A DNA stretch of 33,609 nucleotides, from assembly GCA_026706665.1 (NCBI GenBank), contig JAPOYI010000129.1:1-33609 (forward strand), given 5' to 3'. This stretch comes from Gammaproteobacteria bacterium. Lineage in GTDB: Bacteria > Pseudomonadota > Gammaproteobacteria > Pseudomonadales > Azotimanducaceae. The position numbers and the translations under genes were made by a program. Below, one piece after another: positions 18,563-25,969 of the stretch (positions are counted from its first letter, which is position 1; every line of letters starts with the position of its first letter). The notes below the pieces were generated by a model that was not told the origin of the DNA, did not search any database, and worked only from the letters and a program-made list of their open reading frames with translations.

Positions 18563-19366
18563 GTGGCGGACGACGACAACAGATCGAGATTGCGGCCGAT
18601 CAGGACATCGACCGAGACGCCTGACGACGGCGTGCCGGGCAGGCGCCGGGGCTACCGCCGCGGCGTCGCGCTGCTTCCCAACCTGATCACCACGGGCGCG
18701 CTCTTCTCGGGCTTCTACGCGATCGTTGCCGGCATGAACGGGCGTTTCGTCGCGGCCGGCCTCGCGGTGTATGTCGCCATGCTGCTTGACGCCGCGGATG
18801 GCCGCGTTGCCCGCCTGACCAAGTCCGAAAGCGACTTTGGCGCGGAGTTCGACAGCCTCTCGGACATGGTGGCCTTCGGGGTGGCGCCGGCGCTGGTCGC
18901 GTTCTCGTGGGCGCTGTCCGGCCTCGACCAGGTCGGCTGGGTCGTGACCTTCGTGTACATGGCCTGCGCCGCACTGCGGTTGGCCCGGTTCAACACCCAG
19001 GAAACGGACCACCGGACGTTTACGGGGCTGCCGAGTCCGGCGGCGGCGGCGGTCGTCGCCGGTACGGTCTGGGTGTGGAGCGAAGCCCTGGGCGGGGCAG
19101 AGCCGGGCATTCTCACCGCGATTGGCCTCGGAGTGATCACCGCCGCAACGGGCCTGCTGATGGTGTCGAACTTCAAGTACTTCTCGCCGAAGGTCATCAA
19201 CTTCCGGGGGCGCGTCGGTTTCTTCACGCTGGTCGGCGTCACGCTCGGCTTCGCCGTCGTGCTGGCCGATCCCCCGAAACTGCTGTTGCTGCTGTTCACG
19301 GTCTATGCGCTATCCGGCCCCGGCCGCTACCTCTGGCAGCGACTGCGGGCGACAGAGGAGGCGTGA
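18563..19366 (+). CDS. pssA: CDP-diacylglycerol-serine O-phosphatidyltransferase
   Basis: PssA makes phosphatidylserine, precursor of phosphatidylethanolamine, in the inner membrane. The 267-residue protein has about eight hydrophobic segments. The CDP-alcohol phosphatidyltransferase motif is perfect: D76xxD79G80xxAR84, then G93xxxD97xxxD101. Serine specificity follows from [16 protein letters not shown] and NTQET...GLPSPAAA, typical of the integral-membrane type II enzyme rather than the E. coli soluble type. Start is a GTG at 18563 without an obvious ribosome binding site; the charged N-terminus (1-35) is loosely conserved. The order ilvIHC-pssA-msrP is the one found in Pseudomonas. Confidence 0.94.
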   Translation: MADDDNRSRLRPIRTSTETPDDGVPGRRRGYRRGVALLPNLITTGALFSGFYAIVAGMNGRFVAAGLAVYVAMLLDAADGRVARLTKSESDFGAEFDSLSDMVAFGVAPALVAFSWALSGLDQVGWVVTFVYMACAALRLARFNTQETDHRTFTGLPSPAAAAVVAGTVWVWSEALGGAEPGILTAIGLGVITAATGLLMVSNFKYFSPKVINFRGRVGFFTLVGVTLGFAVVLADPPKLLLLLFTVYALSGPGRYLWQRLRATEEA

Positions 19367-19376
19367 GGAGACATCC

Positions 19377-20351
19377 ATGCTCGTTCGCGTCAAGACCCGT
19401 AGCGGCCCGAAACCGTCCGAGATCACGCCGGAGCGCGTCTATCGCTCACGGCGGGAAATCATGGCGCTGGGCGGTTCCTCGCTGGCACTTGCCGGCCTCA
19501 ATGCGTTTGCGCTGCCGGAGGATTGGCTGAAGCGCAGGGGTTTCGCCGACGGCCCGGTCTTTGAGGGGCAGGACCCCGGCGAGGTGATCACCCCGTTCGA
19601 GCACGCTTCCGCCTACAACAACTTCTACGAGTTCGGCACGGACAAGCGCGACCCGGCGCGGTACGCGGGGGAGATGATCGTCGACCCCTGGAGCGTCGAG
19701 GTTACGGGAGAGGTGGCGAAGCCGGGCAGGATCGCCATCGAGGATGTGCTCGCCAATGTCGATCTCGAAGAACGCGTCTATCGCCTTCGTTGCGTCGAGG
19801 CGTGGTCCATGGTCATCCCCTGGATCGGGTTTCCGGTGAAACGCGTGCTCGATCGCTTCGAGCCGGCCGCCAGCGCGAAGTACGTCGAGTTCACGACACT
19901 GCATCGTCCCGAGGAGATGCGCGGCCAGCGGGACTTCTTTTCCAGCATCGACTGGCCCTACGTCGAAGGGTTGCGGCTCGACGAGGCCAACCATCCGCTG
20001 GCCATCTTCGCCGTCGGCATGTACGGCAGGGTGCTGCCGAACCAGAACGGCGCTCCGCTGCGCCTGGTGGTGCCGTGGAAGTACGGTTTCAAGAGCATCA
20101 AGTCCATCGTCAGGATGCGGCTCACGCGGCGCCAGCCGAGAACCACCTGGAACGTGATGGCGCCGCACGAGTACGGCTTCTACGCCAACGTGAATCCGGA
20201 AGTGGATCATCCGCGCTGGAGCCAGAAGACGGAGCGCCGCCTGCCGAGTTCCTTTTTTTCGCCGAACCGCATCGAAACGCGGATGTTCAACGGCTACGAC
20301 GAAGAGGTCGCGCCGCTATACGCCGGCATGAACCTGCGCAGAAAGTACTGA
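19377..20351 (+). CDS. msrP: Protein-methionine-sulfoxide reductase, molybdenum catalytic subunit
   Basis: MsrP (YedY) reduces methionine sulfoxide in oxidised periplasmic proteins. The protein has 324 residues. A twin-arginine signal lies at 23-47 ([10 protein letters not shown] then a hydrophobic run), so it is exported folded with its molybdopterin. The molybdenum ligand is Cys139 in [35 protein letters not shown] and TTWN...[10 protein letters not shown]...DHPRWSQ match E. coli MsrP closely. The ATG at 19377 has AGGAG upstream; an upstream in-frame start lies within pssA and is rejected. msrQ follows 4 nt later. Confidence 0.95.
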   Translation: MLVRVKTRSGPKPSEITPERVYRSRREIMALGGSSLALAGLNAFALPEDWLKRRGFADGPVFEGQDPGEVITPFEHASAYNNFYEFGTDKRDPARYAGEMIVDPWSVEVTGEVAKPGRIAIEDVLANVDLEERVYRLRCVEAWSMVIPWIGFPVKRVLDRFEPAASAKYVEFTTLHRPEEMRGQRDFFSSIDWPYVEGLRLDEANHPLAIFAVGMYGRVLPNQNGAPLRLVVPWKYGFKSIKSIVRMRLTRRQPRTTWNVMAPHEYGFYANVNPEVDHPRWSQKTERRLPSSFFSPNRIETRMFNGYDEEVAPLYAGMNLRRKY

Positions 20352-20355
20352 CGGC

Positions 20356-21003
20356 GTGAGCCAGGGGCACGCCCATCGCGCGAAGCCCGACCTCCGGTGG
20401 GCGGCGGCGAAGGTGCTCCTGTTCGTGGTGCTCGCATTGCCGCTCGGCCTGCTCGCGTACGACCTGTACCGCGAAATCGTCACGCCGGGTTCGGTGTTCG
20501 GGCCGGATCCGGAATCCGAGGTCGTCCGCTATCTCGGCGAGTGGGCGATCCGAATGCTGATGGCGACGCTGGCGGTCTCGCCGGCGTCGCGACTGTTCAA
20601 GCGGCCGCACTGGGTGCGTTTCCGCCGCATGTTCGGCCTGTTCGCGTTCGCCTACGTGGTGATGCACTTCGTCGGCTACTGGGGGCTGTTCTGGCAGTTC
20701 GACCCGTCCGCATTCGTCAACGACTTCGTCGGAAAACGGCCCTACATCACCGTCGGAATGGCGGCGCTCGTGTGCCTGATTCCCCTCGCCGCGACATCGA
20801 CGCGGGGCTGGCAGCGCCGACTGCGCAGGACCTGGCGCCGGCTGCACCGGCTGGTCTATGTGATCGGAGTGCTGGCTTGCATCCACCTCTGGTGGCTGTC
20901 CAAGGGCGGTTACGGGGAGGCGGTCGCCTATTCGGCGATACTGGCCTTGCTGCTGGGCGAGAGAGTCGTTCACCGGGTTAGAATCCAGCGCAGCGCCCGC
21001 TGA
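20356..21003 (+). CDS. msrQ: Heme-binding membrane subunit of the MsrPQ system
   Basis: MsrQ passes electrons from the quinone pool or a flavin reductase to MsrP. The 215-residue protein has about six hydrophobic helices. Histidines typical of the ferric-reductase-like heme b core are present: MHFVGYWGLFW, RRLHRLVYVIGVLACIHLWWL. The N-terminal signal for family membership is LGEWAIRMLMATLAVSPA. The start is a GTG at 20356, four bases after the msrP stop, so the two are translationally linked. Both together repair methionine damage by oxidants in the envelope. Confidence 0.93.
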   Translation: MSQGHAHRAKPDLRWAAAKVLLFVVLALPLGLLAYDLYREIVTPGSVFGPDPESEVVRYLGEWAIRMLMATLAVSPASRLFKRPHWVRFRRMFGLFAFAYVVMHFVGYWGLFWQFDPSAFVNDFVGKRPYITVGMAALVCLIPLAATSTRGWQRRLRRTWRRLHRLVYVIGVLACIHLWWLSKGGYGEAVAYSAILALLLGERVVHRVRIQRSAR

Positions 21004-21020
21004 TTCCCGAGAGGGATACC

Positions 21021-21293
21021 TTGAAAAGAACGTACTGGCAGGAAAACCTGCGCCTTGTGGCGATCTGCCTTGGGGTGTGGTTCGTCGTCTCCTTCGGCTT
21101 CGGCCTGTTGCTTGTGGATGTCTTGAACGAGGTCACCTTCGGTGGCTTCCGCCTCGGCTTCTGGTTCGCCCAGCAGGGCAGCATCTACGTCTTCGTGCCC
21201 CTCATATTCTTCTATGCCTGGCGGGTGACGCGTCTTGACCGGAAGTACGGCGTAGGCGAGACGGACGAGCCCGACGCGTCGCGGGACGACTGA
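21021..21293 (+). CDS. DUF4212 small subunit of a sodium:solute symporter
   Basis: The protein has 90 residues and two membrane helices (about 10-33 and 45-66). RTYWQENLRLVAICLGVWFVVSFGFGLLL and GFWFAQQGSIYVFVPLIFFYAW are characteristic of DUF4212 proteins. These always accompany a solute:sodium symporter of the VC_2705 type. The start is a TTG at 21021 (AGGGA 5 nt upstream). Its stop and the next start share a base (TGATG), so the two subunits are probably made in fixed ratio. The role of the small subunit is not established; by analogy with the YjcH-ActP pair it may be needed for stability. Confidence 0.9.
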   Translation: MKRTYWQENLRLVAICLGVWFVVSFGFGLLLVDVLNEVTFGGFRLGFWFAQQGSIYVFVPLIFFYAWRVTRLDRKYGVGETDEPDASRDD

Positions 21294-23032
21294 TGTCGCT
21301 CACGGGGCTCACCTATCTTGTGGTCGGCGCGACCTTCGCGCTCTACGTCGGCATAGCGTTCTGGTCGAAGGCCCGGGATACCGGCGATTTCTACGTCGCG
21401 GGCAAGCACGTGCATCCGGTGGCCAACGGCATGGCGACGGCGGCCGACTGGATGTCCGCCGCCTCGTTCATTTCGATGGCGGGACTGATCGCTTACCTGG
21501 GTTACGGCGCTTCGGTGTATCTCATGGGCTGGACCGGCGGCTACGTGCTCCTGGCGCTCCTGATCGCGCCTTATCTCCGCCGGTTCGGCAAGTTCACCGT
21601 GCCGGAGTTCATCGGCGAGCGGTACTACTCGCAGACCGCGCGGGTAGTCGCGGTGATCTGCCTGATCATCATTTCGTTCACCTACGTGGCGGGGCAGATG
21701 CGGGGCGTCGGCATCGTGTTCTCGCGTTTTCTCGGCGTCGACGTGTCGACGGGCCTGTTCGTCGGCATGGGCGTGGTGTTCTTCTACGCCGTGCTCGGCG
21801 GCATGAAGGGCATCACGTATACCCAGGTGGCCCAGTACTGCGTCCTGATTTTTGCCTACACGGTGCCGGCGGTTTTCATCTCGCTGCAAGTCACGGGCAT
21901 TCCGATCCCGCAGATCGCCTTCGGCAGCGACATCGCCGGCGAGGACGTGCCGCTGCTCGTCAAGCTCGACCAGATCGTCACCGACCTCGGCTTCGCGGCA
22001 TATACAAGCGGCGCCAAGGGGCACATGGACATGTTCTTCATCACGCTGGCGCTCATGCTCGGCACGGCCGGGCTTCCACACGTGGTGGTGCGCTTCTTTA
22101 CCGTGCCGAAAGTACGAGATGCCCGGATATCCGCAGGTTACGCGCTGCTTTTCATCGCCATCCTTTACACCACCGCGCCGGCGGTGGGGGCGCTCGCGCG
22201 CTGGAACCTCACCACCACCATCCAGGCGGGTCCGGTGGGGGAGGCTGACGCCAACCTCGCCTACGAGGAACGGCCCGAGTGGTTCAGGACCTGGGAGGAA
22301 ACCGGCCTCCTGACCTACACGGACTTAAACGGCGACGGCCGGATCCAGTACTACAACGACGCGAACCCGGAGTTTGCCGAGCGGGCACAGGAGTACGGCT
22401 GGCAGGGCAACGAGCTGACCGTGGACCGCGACATCATCGTCCTCGCCAATCCGGAGATCGCGGGGCTGCCCGACTGGGTCGTGGCGCTGGTCGCCGCAGG
22501 AGGTATCGCGGCGGCGCTGTCGACCGCGGCGGGGCTGTTGCTTGTCATCTCGGCGGCGGTGTCGCACGATCTCCTGAAAGGGGTCGTCATGCCGCGCATT
22601 TCCGAACGGCAGGAACTCATGGCGGGTCGCCTCAGCGCGGCCGCGGCGGTGATGGTCGCGGGATACCTGGGATTCGATCCGCCCGGGTTTGTCGCGGAGG
22701 TGGTCGCCCTCGCATTCGGCATCGCGGCATCTTCGCTGTTCCCGGTGATACTGCTCGGCATATTCAGCGTCCGAATCAATCGCGAGGGCGCCATCGTCGG
22801 CATGCTGAGCGGGCTCCTCTTCACGGTCGGCTACATCGTCTACTTCAAGGGCTACATGGGCCCGCTTGGCGGGAACGTGGCGGAAAACTGGCTGTTCGGC
22901 ATATCTCCCGAGGGCATCGGCGTCCTCGGCGCCCTGCTCAACATGGCGGTCGCCATCGGCGTGAGCGCGGCCACGCCCGGACCCCCGGAGAGCGTTCGGG
23001 AACTGGTGGAGCGGATTCGCCGGCCGGCCTGA
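21293..23032 (+). CDS. Sodium:solute symporter, VC_2705/acetate-permease-like
   Basis: This is a secondary transporter that uses sodium to bring in a small carboxylate or similar solute; acetate is the usual guess for the subfamily. The 579-residue protein has about 13 helices. AADWMSAASFISMAGLIAYLGYG and the later MLGTAGLPHVVVRFFTVP are SSS signatures. A large hydrophilic insertion (residues ~325-385) contains an EF-hand-type loop DLNGDGRIQYYN (344-355), ahead of NELTVDRDIIVLANPEIAGLP. It starts on the last base of the DUF4212 stop and ends 6 bp from the convergent aroG stop, with no terminator visible between. Substrate is inferred, not read. Confidence 0.9.
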   Translation: MSLTGLTYLVVGATFALYVGIAFWSKARDTGDFYVAGKHVHPVANGMATAADWMSAASFISMAGLIAYLGYGASVYLMGWTGGYVLLALLIAPYLRRFGKFTVPEFIGERYYSQTARVVAVICLIIISFTYVAGQMRGVGIVFSRFLGVDVSTGLFVGMGVVFFYAVLGGMKGITYTQVAQYCVLIFAYTVPAVFISLQVTGIPIPQIAFGSDIAGEDVPLLVKLDQIVTDLGFAAYTSGAKGHMDMFFITLALMLGTAGLPHVVVRFFTVPKVRDARISAGYALLFIAILYTTAPAVGALARWNLTTTIQAGPVGEADANLAYEERPEWFRTWEETGLLTYTDLNGDGRIQYYNDANPEFAERAQEYGWQGNELTVDRDIIVLANPEIAGLPDWVVALVAAGGIAAALSTAAGLLLVISAAVSHDLLKGVVMPRISERQELMAGRLSAAAAVMVAGYLGFDPPGFVAEVVALAFGIAASSLFPVILLGIFSVRINREGAIVGMLSGLLFTVGYIVYFKGYMGPLGGNVAENWLFGISPEGIGVLGALLNMAVAIGVSAATPGPPESVRELVERIRRPA

Positions 23033-23038
23033 ATCCGG

Positions 23039-24097
23039 TTAACCCCCCTCGCGGCGTCTTCGCGTAGCCACGGCAAGCTGGTCGAGGCACGCGACCGTGT
23101 CGTCCCAGCCGATGCAGCCATCGGTCACGCTCTGTCCGTAGACGAGTTCCTCGGCGTCGATGGACTGCGAGCCGCCGACGAGGTTGCTTTCGATCATCAC
23201 GCCCATGATGTGTCCCTCGCCAGCCTCCAGTTGACCGCAGATGTCGTCGCAGACGTTGATCTGGCGGTTGGGGTCCCGCTGCGCGTTCGCGTGGCTCATG
23301 TCGATCATGACGCTGTCCCGCAGTCCGGCCTGCTCCAGGATCTTGCTGGCGTAGTGGACGGAGGGGTTGTCGAAGTTCGTCTCGCCGCCGCCTCCCCGGA
23401 GAATGATGTGGCAGTCGTCGTTGCCCCGGGTCTGGAAGATGGCGGAGTGTCCCGCCTTGGTCACCGAGAGGAACACGTGCTCGTTTGTCGCCGACTTCAC
23501 CGCGTCGGCGGCGACCTGGATGTTGCCGTTGGTACTGTTCTTGAAACCCACCGGGCAGGACAGGCCGGAAGCGAGTTGGCGGTGGATCTGGCTCTCGGTG
23601 GTGCGCGCACCGATGGCGCCCCAGCACACGAGGTCGCCGTAGTATTGCGGCGAGATGGGGTCCAGGTACTCGGTGCCCGTTCCCAGTCCCAGGTCGACGA
23701 TGTTCTGGAGCAGTTGCCGCGCGGTGCGCAGCCCGAGGTTGATGTCGAAGGTGCCGTCCAGGTGCGGATCGTTGATGAGGCCTTTCCAGCCCACCGTCGT
23801 GCGCGGCTTTTCGAAGTAGACGCGCATGATGATGCAGAGGTCCTCCGCCAGCCTGTAAGCCTGTTCGGTCAGGCGCTCGGCGTATTCCATCGCAGCCTTG
23901 GGATCATGGATGGAACAGGGGCCCGCCACCACCGCCAGGCGGTCGTCCCGTCCCGCGATGATGTCGGCGAGCCGGCGCCGCAGGTTGAACACGAGCTGCG
24001 AGGCACGCTGGGAGATGGGCAGTTCCTCGATCATTCTTGCGGGAGCGGCGGCTTCCTCCATGCCCGAGATGCGCACGTCGTCGGTGAGGTATTGCAT
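23039..24097 (-). CDS. aroG: 3-deoxy-7-phosphoheptulonate synthase (DAHP synthase), class I
   Basis: This enzyme condenses phosphoenolpyruvate with erythrose 4-phosphate, the first step of the shikimate pathway. From the ATG at 24097 the protein has 352 residues (E. coli AroG 350). Metal ligands are present: Cys61 in AGPCSIHDP, His in DMSHAN, Glu in MIESNL, Asp in SVTDGCIGWDD. KPRTTVGWKGLINDP and GARTTESQ bind substrate. TKAGHSAI...DCHIILRGG and VCDDIC look more like AroG (phenylalanine type) than AroF, so phenylalanine sensitivity is a guess. AAGGA lies before the chosen start; the open frame to 24445 is non-family sequence. It diverges from the holD-rimI operon. Confidence 0.95.
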   Translation of the reverse strand: MQYLTDDVRISGMEEAAAPARMIEELPISQRASQLVFNLRRRLADIIAGRDDRLAVVAGPCSIHDPKAAMEYAERLTEQAYRLAEDLCIIMRVYFEKPRTTVGWKGLINDPHLDGTFDINLGLRTARQLLQNIVDLGLGTGTEYLDPISPQYYGDLVCWGAIGARTTESQIHRQLASGLSCPVGFKNSTNGNIQVAADAVKSATNEHVFLSVTKAGHSAIFQTRGNDDCHIILRGGGGETNFDNPSVHYASKILEQAGLRDSVMIDMSHANAQRDPNRQINVCDDICGQLEAGEGHIMGVMIESNLVGGSQSIDAEELVYGQSVTDGCIGWDDTVACLDQLAVATRRRREGG

Positions 24098-24209
24098 GCT
24101 GTCCTTCTTTGTTTCGACCCGTTCGGGGCTGTTCCTTGCGGCTTCGGGGACCTTATGCGAGCCCGTTGGGAAGCCTTCGGATGACCTAATGTAAGGGTGT
24201 GGAGCGCTG

Positions 24210-24803
24210 ATGTACACTTGCTCGATGCTCCCTTGTGCGTCCCTGGCATACTTGGATGCCCTCGGCATCGATGTCTGGGTGCGGCGCGAACTGCTTGATG
24301 CGCGCGCACGCGTGGCCGCAAGCCACACGCCCGAAACTGACCCCGCCGCAGGTGTCGCGCCGGTTGGCGAGGTGGCCAGCCAGCCCGCCGTCGCGCCCGC
24401 CGGCGAGTCCTCCCAAGCGGTTGGCGAGGCTGTCGCGTTCACCATCCGATGCGTTCGTTTCGGGCGCGTGCTGGCCCTGATCGACGCGCCCCTGTGGCAG
24501 GAGCGGCGTTTCTTTCTCGATGTCGCGCGCGCGATGCATGGCCCGGGGCACGTCGAGCCCGAAAGCCTGCGCTTCGACTGGCCCCAACTGCGCTCGGCGG
24601 ATGCGGGGATGGAAGCGGCCCGCCGGGCCTTTCGCGCGTACCTTCAGACGCAGGTCGCCGGGCATACGCGGGTGCTGGCGGCCGGCGCGCGTCTGCGGGA
24701 ACTGATCGGCGATGATCTCGACGAATACCTATACCTGGACCATGCCCTGCGCAGTCCGGCAGAGAAGCAATCGCTATGGCGGCGGATCCAGGGCCTGAGA
24801 TAG
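24210..24803 (+). CDS. holD: HolD-like DNA polymerase III psi subunit (candidate)
   Basis: Psi joins chi to the clamp loader and helps contact SSB at the replication fork. The protein has 197 residues. Its N-terminus has YLDALGIDVWVRRE (14-27), like the LGI.xW.LR start of HolD. A central segment LALIDAPLWQERRFFLDVARAMHG fits the HolD core, and the end ...SPAEKQSLWRRIQGL resembles the ...ALWQQI tail. Residues 33-70 are a low-complexity Ala/Pro/Val linker absent from E. coli HolD. It overlaps rimI by 28 nt, as holD does in E. coli, and the pseudomonad psi was found as the gene beside rimI. GGAG lies 5 nt before the ATG. The sequence is weakly conserved, so context carries much of this call. Confidence 0.68.
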   Translation: MYTCSMLPCASLAYLDALGIDVWVRRELLDARARVAASHTPETDPAAGVAPVGEVASQPAVAPAGESSQAVGEAVAFTIRCVRFGRVLALIDAPLWQERRFFLDVARAMHGPGHVEPESLRFDWPQLRSADAGMEAARRAFRAYLQTQVAGHTRVLAAGARLRELIGDDLDEYLYLDHALRSPAEKQSLWRRIQGLR

Positions 24804-25255
24804 TCGCGTTCGAGGTCATGCACCTGCGCGACGTCGAAGATGTCGTTCGAAACGAACGGAGCGCGTATGCGTTTCCATGGGCGGGCAGTATCTTCGTGGA
24901 TTGCATGGCCGCGGGACACGAGTGCTGGATAGCGAGGTTCCGCGGCGAAGTCATCGGCCACGCCGTGCTGTCCGTCGCGGCGCGCGAGGCGCACCTGCTC
25001 AACATCTGCATCGGCCTGGACGCACAGCGCCAGGGCCACGGACGCGCATTGGCCGAGCACATGATTGCGCGCGCCATCGGTCGCAGGGCACGCATCATGT
25101 TCCTGGAGGTGCGGCCGTCCAACGAGATCGCATGCCGGCTGTACGCCTCCCTCGGCTTCGATGAGGTCGGGCTGCGCAAGCGTTACTATCCCGCCGCGAA
25201 TGGCCGGGAGGACGCAAGAATCCTGGCGCTCCGGCTCGACACCGGCGACGCCTGA
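24776..25255 (+). CDS. rimI: Ribosomal protein S18-alanine N-acetyltransferase
   Basis: RimI acetylates the N-terminal alanine of ribosomal protein S18. The 159-residue protein is a GNAT fold. The acetyl-CoA motif is QRQGHG (84-89); FLEVRPSNEIACRLYASLGFDEVGLRKRYYP is the RimI signature, carrying the catalytic glutamate and tyrosine. The N-terminus has YAFPWAGSIFVDCM, in place of the usual NPW...F.DC. Its ATG lies inside the 3' end of the HolD-like gene. An alternative role in threonylcarbamoyl-adenosine synthesis belongs to TsaB, not to this protein. About 90 nt downstream lies a hairpin CTCCCG-CGA-CGGGAG without a T run. Confidence 0.92.
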   Translation: MAADPGPEIVAFEVMHLRDVEDVVRNERSAYAFPWAGSIFVDCMAAGHECWIARFRGEVIGHAVLSVAAREAHLLNICIGLDAQRQGHGRALAEHMIARAIGRRARIMFLEVRPSNEIACRLYASLGFDEVGLRKRYYPAANGREDARILALRLDTGDA

Positions 25256-25482
25256 CACCTTCCAGACGGGGCTGCCCCTGGCTCCCGCGACGGGAGAAAA
25301 CGGCCGGGCGGGAGCAACCCGGTCGCACCACCCGTGATGTCCTGGATTGGTGCAGAATGCTTTTGCTTTGCACCGATCTTTTGCGAAAAGCTATCCTACG
25401 CGCCGAATCCCGGGTCCCGGCGTCGTGGAGCTCGCGCGGGGGCGCCTGGTCAGAGACTGGCGAGTTCGACTAAGGAAATGCG

Positions 25483-25521
25483 ATGAAACGAGACACTGGC
25501 CATGGGTGGCCGGCGCCGTGA
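25483..25521 (+). other. Twelve-codon ORF with strong ribosome binding site ahead of the CxxC protein
   Basis: AAGGA (25472-25476) lies 6 nt before this ATG, the best ribosome binding site in the area. The frame reads MKRDTGHGWPAP and stops at TGA, whose last base is the first of the next ATG (TGATG at 25519-25523). It could be a coupled leader, or the true first codons of the next gene cut off by a one- or two-base frameshift. The gap 25256-25482 shows no other gene. Confidence 0.4.
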
Positions 25522-25799
25522 TGGTGGCCTTGCTGCAGTCTTCGGCGCTTGCCTCCGGTTCCATCACGGCGGGCGGGGCGATCAACCCCCGGGACGCGTA
25601 TGCCGAGGGCAAGGCACTGACTTTCCAGAAGCTGGTGTGTGCTACCTGCCCGATCCAGAAAGGCGCGCTGGACCGCGGGCGGGCGCTCAGTCTGGAGAGC
25701 AGCCTGGAGGCCCGTGACGAGGCGGACAAGCCTGGCACTACGGATGACGATCACATCAAGGTGCTTGAGCGCGACGAGCAGGAGATCAAACGGACCTGA
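25521..25799 (+). CDS. Small exported protein with a CxxC pair, function unknown
   Basis: As annotated it has 92 residues: a short hydrophobic start MVALLQSSALASG, probably a signal peptide with cleavage after ALA, then ITAGGAINPRDAYAEGKALTFQKLVCATCPIQKGALDRG and an acidic, charged C-terminus. The CATC motif might bind metal or form a redox disulfide; heme c is unlikely because the CxxCH histidine is replaced by Pro. The annotated signal lacks its positive N-region. Joining the upstream MKRD... (from 25483) to ...WPWVAGAVMVALL would give a textbook signal peptide, so a frameshift is likely at 25495-25505. An in-frame TTG at 25347 has no support. The protein lies upstream of the TVP38-oxidoreductase fusion, on the same strand. 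Confidence 0.55.
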   Translation: MVALLQSSALASGSITAGGAINPRDAYAEGKALTFQKLVCATCPIQKGALDRGRALSLESSLEARDEADKPGTTDDDHIKVLERDEQEIKRT

Positions 25800-25969
25800 A
25801 CCTGGGCCTGACGTGGCGCTTCGTCGACGAGGTGACGAGCGGTACGTTCAGCTACACGTTCGGGCTTTGGGTCGAGCCTGCATGCGTTTCGACGCTTGGC
25901 CGCCGTTGGCTGCCGGGCGTTGTTTTCTTCGAGACCGGAAACGCTGTCTGACCGAGGAGTCGTGCTGAC
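25800..25969 (+). other. Intergenic stretch with a short unassigned open fragment
   Basis: One frame from about 25770 to 25950 reads LNLGLTWRFVDEVTSGTFSYTFGLW before a stop, an alternation of aromatic and polar residues like outer-membrane beta strands. It has no start of its own and could be a degraded gene end or chance. The next gene has GAGGAG-like sequence close to its ATG. Confidence 0.25.

Noticed and set aside
24098-24445. N-terminal extension of DAHP synthase
   Set aside because: It would add 116 Ala/Ser/Thr-rich residues absent from the family, and it overlaps the divergent holD-like gene.
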